64,000 bases of DNA. Source: Corynebacterium breve. Lineage in GTDB: Bacteria; Actinomycetota; Actinomycetes; Mycobacteriales; Mycobacteriaceae. The stretch lies in contig NZ_CP126969.1 in NCBI RefSeq assembly GCF_030252165.1, positions 1,984,001-2,048,000 on the forward strand, given 5' to 3'. Positions 49,187-58,321 of the stretch are shown here, piece by piece. Position 1 is the first letter of the stretch. Each line of letters begins with the position of its first letter. Made by a program: the position numbers and the translations under genes. The notes beneath the pieces are model-generated. The model ran no database searches. It worked only from the letters and a program-made list of their open reading frames with translations, and was not told the DNA's origin.

Positions 49187-50124
49187 TACTCAGCTGCCCC
49201 TTTCTGATGTCCCGTGCCGTGGTACTGCACGTCGTCTTCTGTGGTCTGGAGGAAAGCTTCCTCAAGCGATGCCTGGCGTTCCGCAAGCTCGGAGAGCATA
49301 ACGCCGGTGGAGTACGCCAGCGCGCCAATCTCATCGGAGGGACGCTCCGGGATCTCCAGCGTTGGGCGGCCGTCGGCGTCGAGGGCCTGGTTAAACGAAA
49401 TCCCCTCGGCGGTCAGCGCGCTCTTGAACTCTTCGAAGTGATCGGTACGCACAACGGTGGTCACTGTGGAGTGCTGCTTAATAAACTCGTGTACCGAGGT
49501 ATCCGCTACCAACTTGCCCCGGCCGATGACGACGAGGTGGTCGGCAGTCAGCGCCATTTCGCTCAGCAGGTGCGAGGAAACCAAGATGGTGCGACCCTCG
49601 TCGGCAAGCGACTTGAGCAGGCTACGCACCCAACGGATACCTTCAGGGTCGAGGCCGTTGACGGGCTCGTCGAGAAGCAAGATCTCGGGGTCGCCGAGCA
49701 TGGCGCCGGCGAGACCTAGGCGCTGTCCCATACCGAGCGAGAACCCGCCGGCCTTCTTGTTGGCTACATCGGTGAGGCCGACCAGTGCCAAGACTTCGTC
49801 AACACGGTGCTTATCAATGCCGGACGCCTGTGCCATCCACTGCAGGTGCGCGCGTGCGGAACGATTCGGATGAGTCGCCTTCGCGTCGAGCAGCGCACCC
49901 ACCTTGTTCATCGGGTTCCGCATCTTGCGGTACGCCTCGCCGTTGATGGTGGCGGTGCCGGAGGTTGGTTTGTCTAAGCCCAGGATCATCCGCATCGTTG
50001 TGGATTTGCCTGCGCCGTTTGGGCCCAGGAAGCCGGTCACCACACCAGGTTCAACATTGAAGGTGAGGTCATCGACTGCCCGAACCTGACCGTATTGCTT
50101 TGTCAGGCCACTAAGTTCAATCAT
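49186..50124 (-). CDS. ABC transporter ATP-binding protein
   Basis: A 312-residue ATPase, probably driving export with the adjacent permease. Walker A GPNGAGKST (about residues 37-45), the signature region FSLGMGQRLGLAGAMLGDPEILLLDEP with Walker B, and the DrrA/NatA-like C-terminal extension are visible. The start at 50124 (MIELSGLTKQYGQV) overlaps the end of the Nudix gene by 8 bases; the long upstream open frame is shadow. Confidence 0.92.
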   Translation of the reverse strand: MIELSGLTKQYGQVRAVDDLTFNVEPGVVTGFLGPNGAGKSTTMRMILGLDKPTSGTATINGEAYRKMRNPMNKVGALLDAKATHPNRSARAHLQWMAQASGIDKHRVDEVLALVGLTDVANKKAGGFSLGMGQRLGLAGAMLGDPEILLLDEPVNGLDPEGIRWVRSLLKSLADEGRTILVSSHLLSEMALTADHLVVIGRGKLVADTSVHEFIKQHSTVTTVVRTDHFEEFKSALTAEGISFNQALDADGRPTLEIPERPSDEIGALAYSTGVMLSELAERQASLEEAFLQTTEDDVQYHGTGHQKGAAE

Positions 50125-50584
50125 GGTTACTACAGTGCCACAGAATTGTTTCAAGTGAGCGTTCAAATGCAGGTAACAACGGTAATTCTCTAATATTTTC
50201 CAGTTCAACCCAACGGAGCTCCAAGGATTCCTCGTCCGCTTCGGTCGGGATAGGTTCCCCGTCAACCGTCCGGGCAAGCACGGTTGTGTAGCTCCAGCCA
50301 GACTCAAACGGGCCTGCCGTGACAAGTGAGTGGAACACGTGGACGCGATCGGTATCGATCGAGCATTCTTCGACCGCCTCGCGCAGCGCGGCCTCTTCCA
50401 CAGTTTCATGGCTATCGCGCGCCCCGCCCGGTAGCGCCCAGGTACCACCGTTGGCCGTCCATTCAGCTCGGTGCTGCAAGAGAACACGTGATCCTGCCAG
50501 CAGAAACACGCCCGCAGCACCGTACTTACCCCAAAGGCGGGCACCATTGGGACCATCAAGCCATCCGTTGCCGTCACCAATCAT
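50117..50584 (-). CDS. Nudix hydrolase
   Basis: A 155-residue phosphohydrolase. The Nudix box is GGARDSHETVEEAALREAVEECSI (G-x5-E-x7-REVxEE pattern, about residues 53-75), with GTWALPGG before it. The substrate (nucleotide or sugar-nucleotide diphosphate) cannot be told. It is divergent from glnX and translationally coupled to the ABC ATPase. Confidence 0.9.
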   Translation of the reverse strand: MIGDGNGWLDGPNGARLWGKYGAAGVFLLAGSRVLLQHRAEWTANGGTWALPGGARDSHETVEEAALREAVEECSIDTDRVHVFHSLVTAGPFESGWSYTTVLARTVDGEPIPTEADEESLELRWVELENIRELPLLPAFERSLETILWHCSNHD

Positions 50585-50666
50585 GCATCCCAGAGTAGCC
50601 TTAGAACAAGTAGGTCGGGATGCCCCGCTCTGGTAATCACTATCGGCTTCACGTTAAGGTTAAAAT

Positions 50667-52172
50667 ATGACGCGAACCACTCAGGACAACACGCGGGGCC
50701 CCGCCATGCCCGGCACCGTTCCTGGTGGGTCAAGCTCGGCACAGCTTGAGGACGCTGCCGATGTCCCCGACCACGTCAATTTCCGCGAGGGAAACGTCGA
50801 AGACGCCTGGCTCGACCGCATCGAAGAACACCCCGAGGAAAAGACCTGGCGCACCCGTCTGGCCGATTCCTTTAGCGTTCCAATCAATTGGCTCAAGCGA
50901 ACGTGGTCGTTCGTCGGCACTACGCCGGGCCGACTCGTCGCCGTTGGAGTGCTCCTGACCATGGCAATCTTCGCCGCGGGCTACGCCATGAGCCAGTCAT
51001 CCGCCAACCGCCAGGACAGCCTCGACGCACTACTCACCGCGACTGAGCCGATGAGCAACTCCACCCACATCCTCTACACCAGCCTGTCGCAGGCGGAAAC
51101 GGTCGCAACCAGTGGTTTCGTCGAAGGCGGCAGCGAATCCGCCTCCGCCCGGCGCGAATACCATGCCTCGATCGACCGAGCGGTGGTGGCGGCGAACATG
51201 GTCGTCGGCAATGCGGTGTATTCAGACCCGGAGGAAATGCATGAGATCCAGGAGCTAGTCACCGAGATTCAGCGCCAGATTCCCCTGTACACCGGCATGG
51301 TGGAAACCGCGCGAACGAATAACCGCATGGGCAACCCGGTCGGCGCGACTTATATGTCTGACGCCTCCGCCGTAATGCGCGACGACCTGCTGCCCCGGGC
51401 CTCCCGCCTGTTTGAGATCACTCGTGAACAGGTCTCCACCGAGCAGAAGCGCCTCTCACTGCCACAACTTGTGCCGATCTCGGGCTTGGTCGCCGCGATT
51501 GTGTTCCTCATGCTCTCCCAAGTGTGGCTGTGGCGCCTGACCCGTCGCCGGTTCAACCGCGGATTCCTCGCAGCCACTGCACTGATGGGCGTGGCGGTGC
51601 TGTGGGTGCTGGCCTCGAACTTCGCAACCTGGTCCGCCGGCACACGTGGCTTCGAGGACGCATCTGGGCCATGGGACGAGCTCACCACCAGCAGGATCCT
51701 TGCGCAGGAGTCGCGCACCGACGAAACCCTAGCGCTGGTTCGTCGCGAGTCCGTCGCCTCGACCCACTCTTTCGACACCACTTTCTACGAAGTTTCCTGG
51801 GCGCTCGATGCCGCCGAGAACGAAGATAACCAAGAACTGATCCAGGCTGCCCGCACGAGCTTGGACGATTGGAACCAGGCTCACCAAAAACTCAACATCG
51901 CCATCGAAGACGGCAACTACGACGAAGCCGTGCGCCTGTCTACCGCCGTCAATGTGGATGCGAACGGGCGCCCGACCTCTGCAATGGCATACAAGCGCCT
52001 GGACGCCACCCTGGAAAAGCTCATCTTGCAGTCCCGCAGCACGATGCGCGAATACATCAATGATGGACTCTCCGCCACGCACCTGGTGTCCGCGTCGGTG
52101 ATGTTCCTGTCGCTGCTCTCGATCATGTCCGTATGGTTGGGCATCCGTCCACGATTGCAGGAGTATCTGTAA
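50667..52172 (+). CDS. glnX: GlnX-type membrane protein of the PknG pathway
   Basis: A 501-residue protein with an N-terminal cytoplasmic segment (about 1-85), a membrane helix (about 88-110), a large extracytoplasmic helical domain (about 112-265), two further helices (about 270-320), a second domain and a final helix (about 470-492). The order glnX-glnH-pknG and this topology match C. glutamicum, where GlnX relays the GlnH signal to PknG. It overlaps glnH by one base. Confidence 0.87.
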   Translation: MTRTTQDNTRGPAMPGTVPGGSSSAQLEDAADVPDHVNFREGNVEDAWLDRIEEHPEEKTWRTRLADSFSVPINWLKRTWSFVGTTPGRLVAVGVLLTMAIFAAGYAMSQSSANRQDSLDALLTATEPMSNSTHILYTSLSQAETVATSGFVEGGSESASARREYHASIDRAVVAANMVVGNAVYSDPEEMHEIQELVTEIQRQIPLYTGMVETARTNNRMGNPVGATYMSDASAVMRDDLLPRASRLFEITREQVSTEQKRLSLPQLVPISGLVAAIVFLMLSQVWLWRLTRRRFNRGFLAATALMGVAVLWVLASNFATWSAGTRGFEDASGPWDELTTSRILAQESRTDETLALVRRESVASTHSFDTTFYEVSWALDAAENEDNQELIQAARTSLDDWNQAHQKLNIAIEDGNYDEAVRLSTAVNVDANGRPTSAMAYKRLDATLEKLILQSRSTMREYINDGLSATHLVSASVMFLSLLSIMSVWLGIRPRLQEYL

Positions 52173-53176
52173 TGCGACGCTTATCGACGATCACCGTGGC
52201 CCTCCTCGCCTCCGTCCTCCTAGTGACCGGCTGCAGCCCGCGCCCCGATTACGTGCCGCTGCCCGAACCGTTGCCGCTGAATTTCGCTGGGCAGCCGCTG
52301 CCGTCGGGTTCCCACATTGAGCCGGCGAATAAGGTCGCGCCCGAGCCCGCGAGCGACCGCGAGATCCTGGGATCGTTAAGACCTGACGACGCCACCCCGC
52401 AAGAGCGCGTCCCACGGATCGTACGCCGCGACCGCCTCGTCGTCGGCGTTGACCAATCCCAGTACCTGCTGAGCTTTCGCGACCCCGTGACCGGCGAGCT
52501 TACCGGCTTTGAGGTCGAACTCGCCCGCGAGATCGCCCACGACATGTTGGGCACCGGCGCCAAAGTGGACTTCCGGTTTGTGGATTCATCCGACCGCGCG
52601 AAGTCCCTCCAAGAGGGGCGCGTGGACCTAGTCATCCGCACCATGACCGTCACGCCACCGCGTCAAGACGTAGTCGACTTTTCCACGCCGTATTTGTCGT
52701 CCAACATGCGCATGTTGGTCCCACGCGGCTCCAACATCGTCGATATCTCCACCATCGGCAAAGGCACCATCTGCGTCGCCGACGGTTCCACCGCCGTCGA
52801 CATGGCCCGCGTCCAAGCGCCGGATTCCTACCTTCTGATCACAAACCGCTGGGCAGATTGCCTCATGGCAGTGCAGCAGTTCCAAGCCGACGCAGTACTT
52901 GCCGACGACACCATCCTTTCTGGAATGGCTGCCCAAGACCCCTCCACCGATATTGTGTCCCTGCCACTGGCAAACCAGTTCTATGCCGTGGGAGTGAAAA
53001 AGGGCAACGAGGGGTTGGTCCGCCAAGTGAACTCCACCATGGAGCGCATTCGAAAAGATGGCACGTGGATCGAGATGTACAACAAGTGGTTCGGTGATTA
53101 CTTGTCCGCTGCCGGCCCACCGCTATTGCACTACCGCGAAGAAGAGGAGGCGCTCCCCGATGACCAGCACCCTTGA
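52172..53176 (+). CDS. glnH: GlnH amino-acid-binding lipoprotein
   Basis: A 334-residue solute-binding lipoprotein. The signal peptide ends in the lipobox LVTGC (cysteine near residue 21), and the body is a periplasmic-binding fold (RDRLVVGVDQSQYLLSFRDPVTGELTGFEVELAREIAHD). In corynebacteria and mycobacteria GlnH binds aspartate/glutamate-type amino acids and signals through GlnX rather than feeding an importer; no permease or ATPase is nearby. It overlaps pknG by 17 bases. Confidence 0.9.
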   Translation: MRRLSTITVALLASVLLVTGCSPRPDYVPLPEPLPLNFAGQPLPSGSHIEPANKVAPEPASDREILGSLRPDDATPQERVPRIVRRDRLVVGVDQSQYLLSFRDPVTGELTGFEVELAREIAHDMLGTGAKVDFRFVDSSDRAKSLQEGRVDLVIRTMTVTPPRQDVVDFSTPYLSSNMRMLVPRGSNIVDISTIGKGTICVADGSTAVDMARVQAPDSYLLITNRWADCLMAVQQFQADAVLADDTILSGMAAQDPSTDIVSLPLANQFYAVGVKKGNEGLVRQVNSTMERIRKDGTWIEMYNKWFGDYLSAAGPPLLHYREEEEALPDDQHP

Positions 53177-55547
53177 TCCTCAAGACAGGGGCACCGAGGC
53201 TGTCGCCTTTGATCCCTTCGCCGACGATGATGATGCCGACACCGGCACCGAAGCCGTCGCCTTTGACCCCTTTGCCGACGATGAAGAGGAAGAAGATAGT
53301 GCCTACTCCGATTTAGGTGGCCTTGGCGATCTGCTGAAGGACCTCGACCACCTGCGTGATTCCCGTGCGACTTCGCCACAGGAAGACACATCGGAGCGGG
53401 CTCGTCGTCTAGCGATTAACACCTTTCGCGAGCGCCACGGCACCAAACGAACCAACCGTGCAGTGGCCGACGGCATGGTCGAGCTACCGTGGGTGCCACC
53501 CACGAAGCCGGAGAACGCGCTAAAAGACCCCTCGGAGGCGATTCGTGAGAAGAAGATTTCGCCACCACAGCTAAAACCAGGAGACATGGTCGCCGGCCAG
53601 TACGAGATCCTCGGCGTTGTCGCACACGGCGGTATGGGCTGGATCTACCTTGCCGAGGACCACTTCGTGTCCGAGCGCCTCGTGGTGCTCAAGGGAATGC
53701 AAGCCGAGAAATCCGCCGACGAGACGGCTGCCGCGATCGCCGAGCGCGAGTTTCTCGCAGACATTACGCACCCGGGAATCGTGAAGATTTTCAACTTTAT
53801 CGACGACATCCGCGTCCCCGGTGGGTTTATCGTCATGGAGTTCGTCGGCGGGCCGAGTCTGCGCAAACAGCGCAACAACCAGGAGAATCACCTACTTCCC
53901 CTAGACATCGCCATCGCCTACATCCTCGAAGTGCTGCCCGCGCTGGACTATCTCCACTCCCGTGGCGTTGTCTACAACGACCTCAAGCCCGACAACATCA
54001 TCGTCACCGAAGACCAGGTGAAACTGATCGATCTGGGCGCCGTCTCCGGTATTGGTGCTTTCGGTTTCATCTACGGCACCAAGGGTTTCCAAGCACCGGA
54101 GGTGGCAACGGAAGGCCCATCGATCGCCAGCGATATCTACACGATTGGCCGCACGCTCGCCGCGCTTACTGTCCCCCTGCCCAAGCAAAATGGGATCTAC
54201 CGTCAGGGGCTGCCTTCACCGACCGTCGAGCCGACCTTCCGCAGGTTCTTGTCGTTCTACAGGCTGCTGCAGCGGTGCTGCCATCCCGATCCGAAGCGCC
54301 GTTTTTCGTCGATAAGCGAGCTTGAGCCGCAGCTCTTCGGCGTGCTGCGCGAGGTGATCGCGCTGCGTGACGGCAAGAATTACCCAGCGCAGCACTCGCT
54401 GTTCTCGCCGCAACGTACAACTTTTGGCACCAAACACCTGGTGTTTCGCACTGACCAGCTGCTCGACGGCATCAACCGCACCGTGGAGATCACGCCACAG
54501 GAAGTCGTTTCTGCCGTACCCACACCGCTGATCGATCGTGATGATGTTGCCGCTCCGATGCTGAGCGGTTCCTCCTACGCAGAGCCCCAGGAAACGCTGG
54601 AGTCGCTGCGCCAAGCCATGCGCACCCCGGAATACGAGGAGTCCGACGAGATTCCGTTCGCGGTGGTGCGTGCGATGCTCGAGCTGGGGCTGACCAACCA
54701 GGCGCGCAACTGGCTGCAATCACTGGAGGAACGTCTTGCGCAAAACTGGCGGTTCAACTGGTACTCCGGCATCACCGAGCTGCTGCTCAATCAGCTCGAA
54801 CCAGCCCAGCTGCATTTCGTCCGCGTGCTGGAGGTGCTGCCCGGCGAGGCAGCGCCGAAGCTCGCCATCGCAGCTGTGGACGAGTTAATCCTGCAGGAGC
54901 AGGGCATGGCTCACGAAGAGCTTCTCGACGACGCCACTGCCCGCGCCACCTCTAGCATCACGGCGCACTTGGGCATGCTGGACCCTGAAGTATTCGAAGA
55001 CCTCACAGCCGACTGGACCCACATCACCACCACACCTTCTGACCTGCGCTTTAATGCCATGCGCTTGTACTCTTTGGTGTGGCTAACCAACCCAACGACG
55101 GTGTCGTCGGCATTTGGTCTTGCACGCCAGCTGATGGCGGAACGCCAGGTGGAACTTGCGGTCGCCGCCTTGGACAAAGTGCCGCAGTCATCCCGCCACC
55201 ACCGCATGGCGCAGTTGACGACGATCCTGGACCTGATTTCGGACACCCTCACAGAATCGCGGATTCGCCGTGCTGCTCGCCGTCTGGAGGAAATTCCGAC
55301 CAATGAGCCACGCTTCTTGCAGATGAAGATCGCTGTACTCAACGCCGGTCTGACTTTCTTGCGCGATGCTGGCGTGGACTCGGCGGCCTCACCGAATCAG
55401 CTTTTCGAATACGACTTCACGCAGCACGGCCTACGATTGGGACTATCCAACACCTTGCGCGATCAGGCACGCTTGTCGCCTTATCCACGGCACCGTTATG
55501 CGCTGGTGGACATGGCCAATAAAGTGCGCCCCTCGACCTGGTTCTAA
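53160..55547 (+). CDS. pknG: Serine/threonine protein kinase PknG
   Basis: A 795-residue soluble kinase that phosphorylates OdhI, releasing inhibition of 2-oxoglutarate dehydrogenase. The N-terminal 45 residues hold two copies of TEAVAFDPFADD, threonine-containing and possibly FHA-docking sites. No CxxC pairs follow, so the rubredoxin domain of mycobacterial PknG is absent, as in other corynebacteria. The kinase domain (about 140-400) has HGGMGWIYLA, the VVLKG lysine, YNDLKPDN (no HRD arginine, as in PknG generally) and IDLGAVSG. A TPR-like helical C-terminus follows. The ATG at 53160 lies inside the end of glnH. Confidence 0.94.
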   Translation: MTSTLDPQDRGTEAVAFDPFADDDDADTGTEAVAFDPFADDEEEEDSAYSDLGGLGDLLKDLDHLRDSRATSPQEDTSERARRLAINTFRERHGTKRTNRAVADGMVELPWVPPTKPENALKDPSEAIREKKISPPQLKPGDMVAGQYEILGVVAHGGMGWIYLAEDHFVSERLVVLKGMQAEKSADETAAAIAEREFLADITHPGIVKIFNFIDDIRVPGGFIVMEFVGGPSLRKQRNNQENHLLPLDIAIAYILEVLPALDYLHSRGVVYNDLKPDNIIVTEDQVKLIDLGAVSGIGAFGFIYGTKGFQAPEVATEGPSIASDIYTIGRTLAALTVPLPKQNGIYRQGLPSPTVEPTFRRFLSFYRLLQRCCHPDPKRRFSSISELEPQLFGVLREVIALRDGKNYPAQHSLFSPQRTTFGTKHLVFRTDQLLDGINRTVEITPQEVVSAVPTPLIDRDDVAAPMLSGSSYAEPQETLESLRQAMRTPEYEESDEIPFAVVRAMLELGLTNQARNWLQSLEERLAQNWRFNWYSGITELLLNQLEPAQLHFVRVLEVLPGEAAPKLAIAAVDELILQEQGMAHEELLDDATARATSSITAHLGMLDPEVFEDLTADWTHITTTPSDLRFNAMRLYSLVWLTNPTTVSSAFGLARQLMAERQVELAVAALDKVPQSSRHHRMAQLTTILDLISDTLTESRIRRAARRLEEIPTNEPRFLQMKIAVLNAGLTFLRDAGVDSAASPNQLFEYDFTQHGLRLGLSNTLRDQARLSPYPRHRYALVDMANKVRPSTWF

Positions 55548-55572
55548 CGCTTTGGTGCTGCGCGACGCAGCA

Positions 55573-55587
55573 CGAAGGCCCCCTGCT
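55573..55587. terminator. Left half of a terminator split by the IS element
   Basis: CGAAGGCCCCCTGCT; its exact 15-bp complement AGCAGGGGGCCTTCG is at 57036-57050. Together, without the insertion, they make one strong hairpin with a loop of CCTGTGT between convergent pknG and ackA. Confidence 0.85.
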
Positions 55588-55629
55588 CCTGTGTATGAAC
55601 TGGCCCCTGAAAGTTGGACTGGTTTAATT

Positions 55630-56522
55630 CTAGGCGGTTAGGGGTTCAAGGGTCTGGTTCCGATAATGCATCGGAGTCAGACCCTTGAGTCGTTTCTGTA
55701 TGCGTTCATGGTTGTACCAGTAGATGTAGTCATCGATTGCCTTGTAGAACTCCTGCAAGCTGGTAAATGATTCACCGTGGTACATCTCAGTCTTTAAGTG
55801 CCCGAAGAAGTTTTCCATCACCGCATTGTCATAGCAGTTGCCTTTCCTTGACATTGACTGCACTCCACCGATGCTTGTGATCAGCCCGCGCCAGCTGGAA
55901 TGCTGGTACTGGACCCCTTGATCTGTATGTACAAGCAGTCCTTGCCCTGGTGATTGTTGTGCGATGGCGTCACGCAGAGACTGTGATGTCAAGGCTGTAT
56001 TTGGTGAGGTAGATACGCTGTACGACAGGATTGACCGGTCATATAGATCCATGATCGGCGACAAATAAGCCTTGGTGCCAGCAACGCGAAATTCCGTGAT
56101 GTCACTGACCCACACCGTGTTGGGCCTATCAGGTGTGAAGTGTCGATCCAGCACATTCTTCGCAATGTGGCTGACAGTGCCTTTGTACGAGTTGTACTTC
56201 TATTTCACTCGGACCTTTGACTTCAACCCGAGCTGGTCCATGAGCTTATAGACCAGCTTATGGTTAACGACCCATCCTGCCCGGCGCAGCTGGGCGTGCA
56301 CCCGCCGGTAACCATAACGACGGTTCATACGCTCGAAGACCTCGATGATTGCTTGCTTGAGCTGGGCGTGCTTATCGCCCATGGTGAGGCGTTGTTGGTG
56401 ATAGAAAAACGTTGACCGGGCAAGCCCTGCCGCACCCAGCAGATCGTCCAGGCGGTGAGTTGACTTGAGGATGACGATGACCTCAGCTTTTAGCCTCGTC
56501 GTTGGTTCCTCACGTCCCGCAA
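55630..56522 (-). pseudogene. IS3 transposase OrfB with an internal stop
   Basis: The DDE integrase half of the transposase. Its acidic triad is intact: D in VSDITEF, D in VHTDQGVQYQHSSW and E in CYDNAVMENFFGHLK. The frame runs from the OrfA overlap through THRLDDLLGAAGLARSTFFYH, MGDKHAQLKQ and GYRRVHAQLRRAG, but a TAG at 56202-56200 interrupts VRVK-stop-KYNSYKG, where homologues read through a basic residue (one base from AAG). It is normally made by -1 frameshifting from OrfA; here only truncated products or amber suppression could yield it. Confidence 0.88.
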
Positions 56523-56972
56523 TTTTTTTAAATACGCGTTTTCCGCCCGCAATTTCTCTACCTCGCGACGCAACCGATCTTCCTCAGTGAACGGTTTCGC
56601 AGGTGAACTGCCTTTCGGGCGCCCTTTCGGTTTCGGCCGCAAAGCTTCATCACCGCCGGCACGCCAGGCACGCACCCAACCAGAGACAAGTTGATCCGAA
56701 GATAAACCAAAATCCCTGGCGAGTTCCATCTTGGACTCGCCAGCATTGAACCGATCAACGATGTCTTTCTTTACCTCAAAGGAATATTGCTGCTTCGTTG
56801 GCTTCTCCACAAGACATAGCTTGCCATGAAGCTTGAACCGTCGGGCAAGCCTCTTCACCGGATAGGGGTTAACCCCTAAACGATGAGCTGCTGCCGTATA
56901 GCCCAGCCCTTGTTCAAATAACTCAACGAGCTGCTCCCGCTGTGCCTGACTCAACGAACTTCGTGCTCTCAA
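56490..56972 (-). CDS. IS3-family transposase OrfA
   Basis: A 160-residue DNA-binding protein with two helix-turn-helix segments (AHRLGVNPYPVKRLARRF near residue 33 and ARDFGLSSDQLVSGWVRAW near 84) and a C-terminal leucine-zipper-like stretch (LRREVEKLRAENAYLKKL). The AAAAAAA frameshift site lies over AYLKK, 12 residues before its stop. It is complete. Confidence 0.9.
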   Translation of the reverse strand: MRARSSLSQAQREQLVELFEQGLGYTAAAHRLGVNPYPVKRLARRFKLHGKLCLVEKPTKQQYSFEVKKDIVDRFNAGESKMELARDFGLSSDQLVSGWVRAWRAGGDEALRPKPKGRPKGSSPAKPFTEEDRLRREVEKLRAENAYLKKLRDVRNQRRG

Positions 56973-57035
56973 AAGAAAAACTCCCCACTAGTCGGAAACT
57001 GATTTCTCAGTCCAACTAGTGGGGAGCAGTTCAGT

Positions 57036-57050
57036 AGCAGGGGGCCTTCG
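57036..57050. terminator. Right half of the split terminator
   Basis: AGCAGGGGGCCTTCG, perfect complement of 55573-55587. It now lies 1.4 kb from its partner, beyond the IS element, and only 65 bases after the ackA stop. Confidence 0.85.
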
Positions 57051-57115
57051 ATGTCCTTTGCCTGCGGACTTCTGTCTGGTCCGCAGGACAAGTTGTGTGT
57101 GGCTAGCTCCAGAGA

Positions 57116-58321
57116 TTAGCCCAGCTTGGCAGCCAGTGCAGTCGCCTTCTGCGCGATCGCGAGTTCCTCGTTGGTGGGGACCACGAAGACGCGAACGGTG
57201 GAGTCATCCGTGGAGATCTGACGTGGCTCGCCGGAACGGAGCTCGTTGCGTTCCTTGTCGATCTTGATTCCGTAGTGCGCCAGACCTGCCAGCGCATCAG
57301 CGCGGGTAGCAGCGTCATTTTCACCCACACCCGCGGTGAAGGTGATTGCATCCACTCGACCAAGCGCGATCATGTAAGCGCCGATGAGGCGACGCAACTG
57401 GTGAATATAGACGTTGTACGCCAGCCACGCGTTCTCGTTTTCCTCGGAGATCATGCGGTGCAGGTCGCGGAAGTCGTTGACACCCGCAATGCCCTTGACG
57501 CCCGACTGGCGGTTGAGCAGGTTGTCGATTTCGTCGATGCTCATGCCGCCGTTGCGCGCCAAGTGGAAAATGATGCCCGGGTCGATATCGCCAGAGCGCG
57601 TACCCATGACCAAGCCCGCGAGCGGGGTCATGCCCATCGAGGTGTCGATCGGGTGTCCGTTCTTGATCGCGGATGCAGAAGCGCCGTTGCCCAAGTGAAG
57701 GACGATCTGGTTCACGGTGGAAGCAGGGCGGTCCAACATCGCAGGAACTTGTCCCGCAATAAACTCGTGCGAGGTGCCGTGGAAACCGTAGCGACGAATC
57801 TGGTTCTTCGCTGCTACCTCAGCGTTGATCGCATAAAGCGCCGCCGCTGGTGGGAGATCGCGGAAGAAGCCGGTATCGAAGACTGCAACGTGCGGAATGT
57901 TCGGCAGGATTTCACGAGCGACCTCGATGCCGTCGATGTTCGCAGGGTTGTGCAGAGGCGCCAGCGGGATCAAGTCGCGGATCATCTCAACGACCTGGTC
58001 GTTAATCAATTCAGGCACGGAGAACACCATGCCGCCGTGCACCACGCGGTGGCCTACAGCGGTGATCTCTACCTGAGTTGGGCCACATCCAAGCTCATTG
58101 AGCATCGCCATGGAGGTCTCAAGGCCGACCTTGTGGTTTGCGATCGGCAGCTGCGTGGCGTGCTTCTCACCTGCGTGCTTGATGGTGATGCGGCCATTTG
58201 GCTCGCCAATCTGCTCTACCAAGCCGGAGACGAAGGGATCATCCGACGCAGCTGAGTTGGGGTCGACGATCTGGAACTTGATCGACGAAGAGCCCGAGTT
58301 GATAACCAGTGCGTATGTCAT
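57116..58321 (-). CDS. ackA: Acetate kinase
   Basis: Interconverts acetate and ATP with acetyl phosphate. The 401 residues include [20 protein letters not shown], the signature [42 protein letters not shown] and FTAGVGEND. The ATG overlaps the pta stop by one base, so the pair is translationally coupled. Confidence 0.96.
   Translation of the reverse strand: MTYALVINSGSSSIKFQIVDPNSAASDDPFVSGLVEQIGEPNGRITIKHAGEKHATQLPIANHKVGLETSMAMLNELGCGPTQVEITAVGHRVVHGGMVFSVPELINDQVVEMIRDLIPLAPLHNPANIDGIEVAREILPNIPHVAVFDTGFFRDLPPAAALYAINAEVAAKNQIRRYGFHGTSHEFIAGQVPAMLDRPASTVNQIVLHLGNGASASAIKNGHPIDTSMGMTPLAGLVMGTRSGDIDPGIIFHLARNGGMSIDEIDNLLNRQSGVKGIAGVNDFRDLHRMISEENENAWLAYNVYIHQLRRLIGAYMIALGRVDAITFTAGVGENDAATRADALAGLAHYGIKIDKERNELRSGEPRQISTDDSTVRVFVVPTNEELAIAQKATALAAKLG

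Larger units (their letters stand above)
55596..57033 (-). mobile_element. IS3-family insertion sequence
   Basis: A 1438-bp element. Terminal inverted repeats begin TGAACTG at the left and are the complement of CAGTTCA at the right, both containing AGTTGGACTG. The 3-bp target duplication GTA is at 55593-55595 and 57034-57036. It carries orfA and orfB on the minus strand with an A7 slippery stretch (complement of 56523-56529) for -1 frameshifting. orfB has an in-frame TAG, so this copy is probably non-autonomous. Confidence 0.92.

Noticed and set aside
50125..50580. N-terminal extension of the ABC ATPase to 464 residues
   Set aside because: The extra residues are the shadow of the Nudix gene in another frame; the ATPase family begins at MIELSGLTKQYG.
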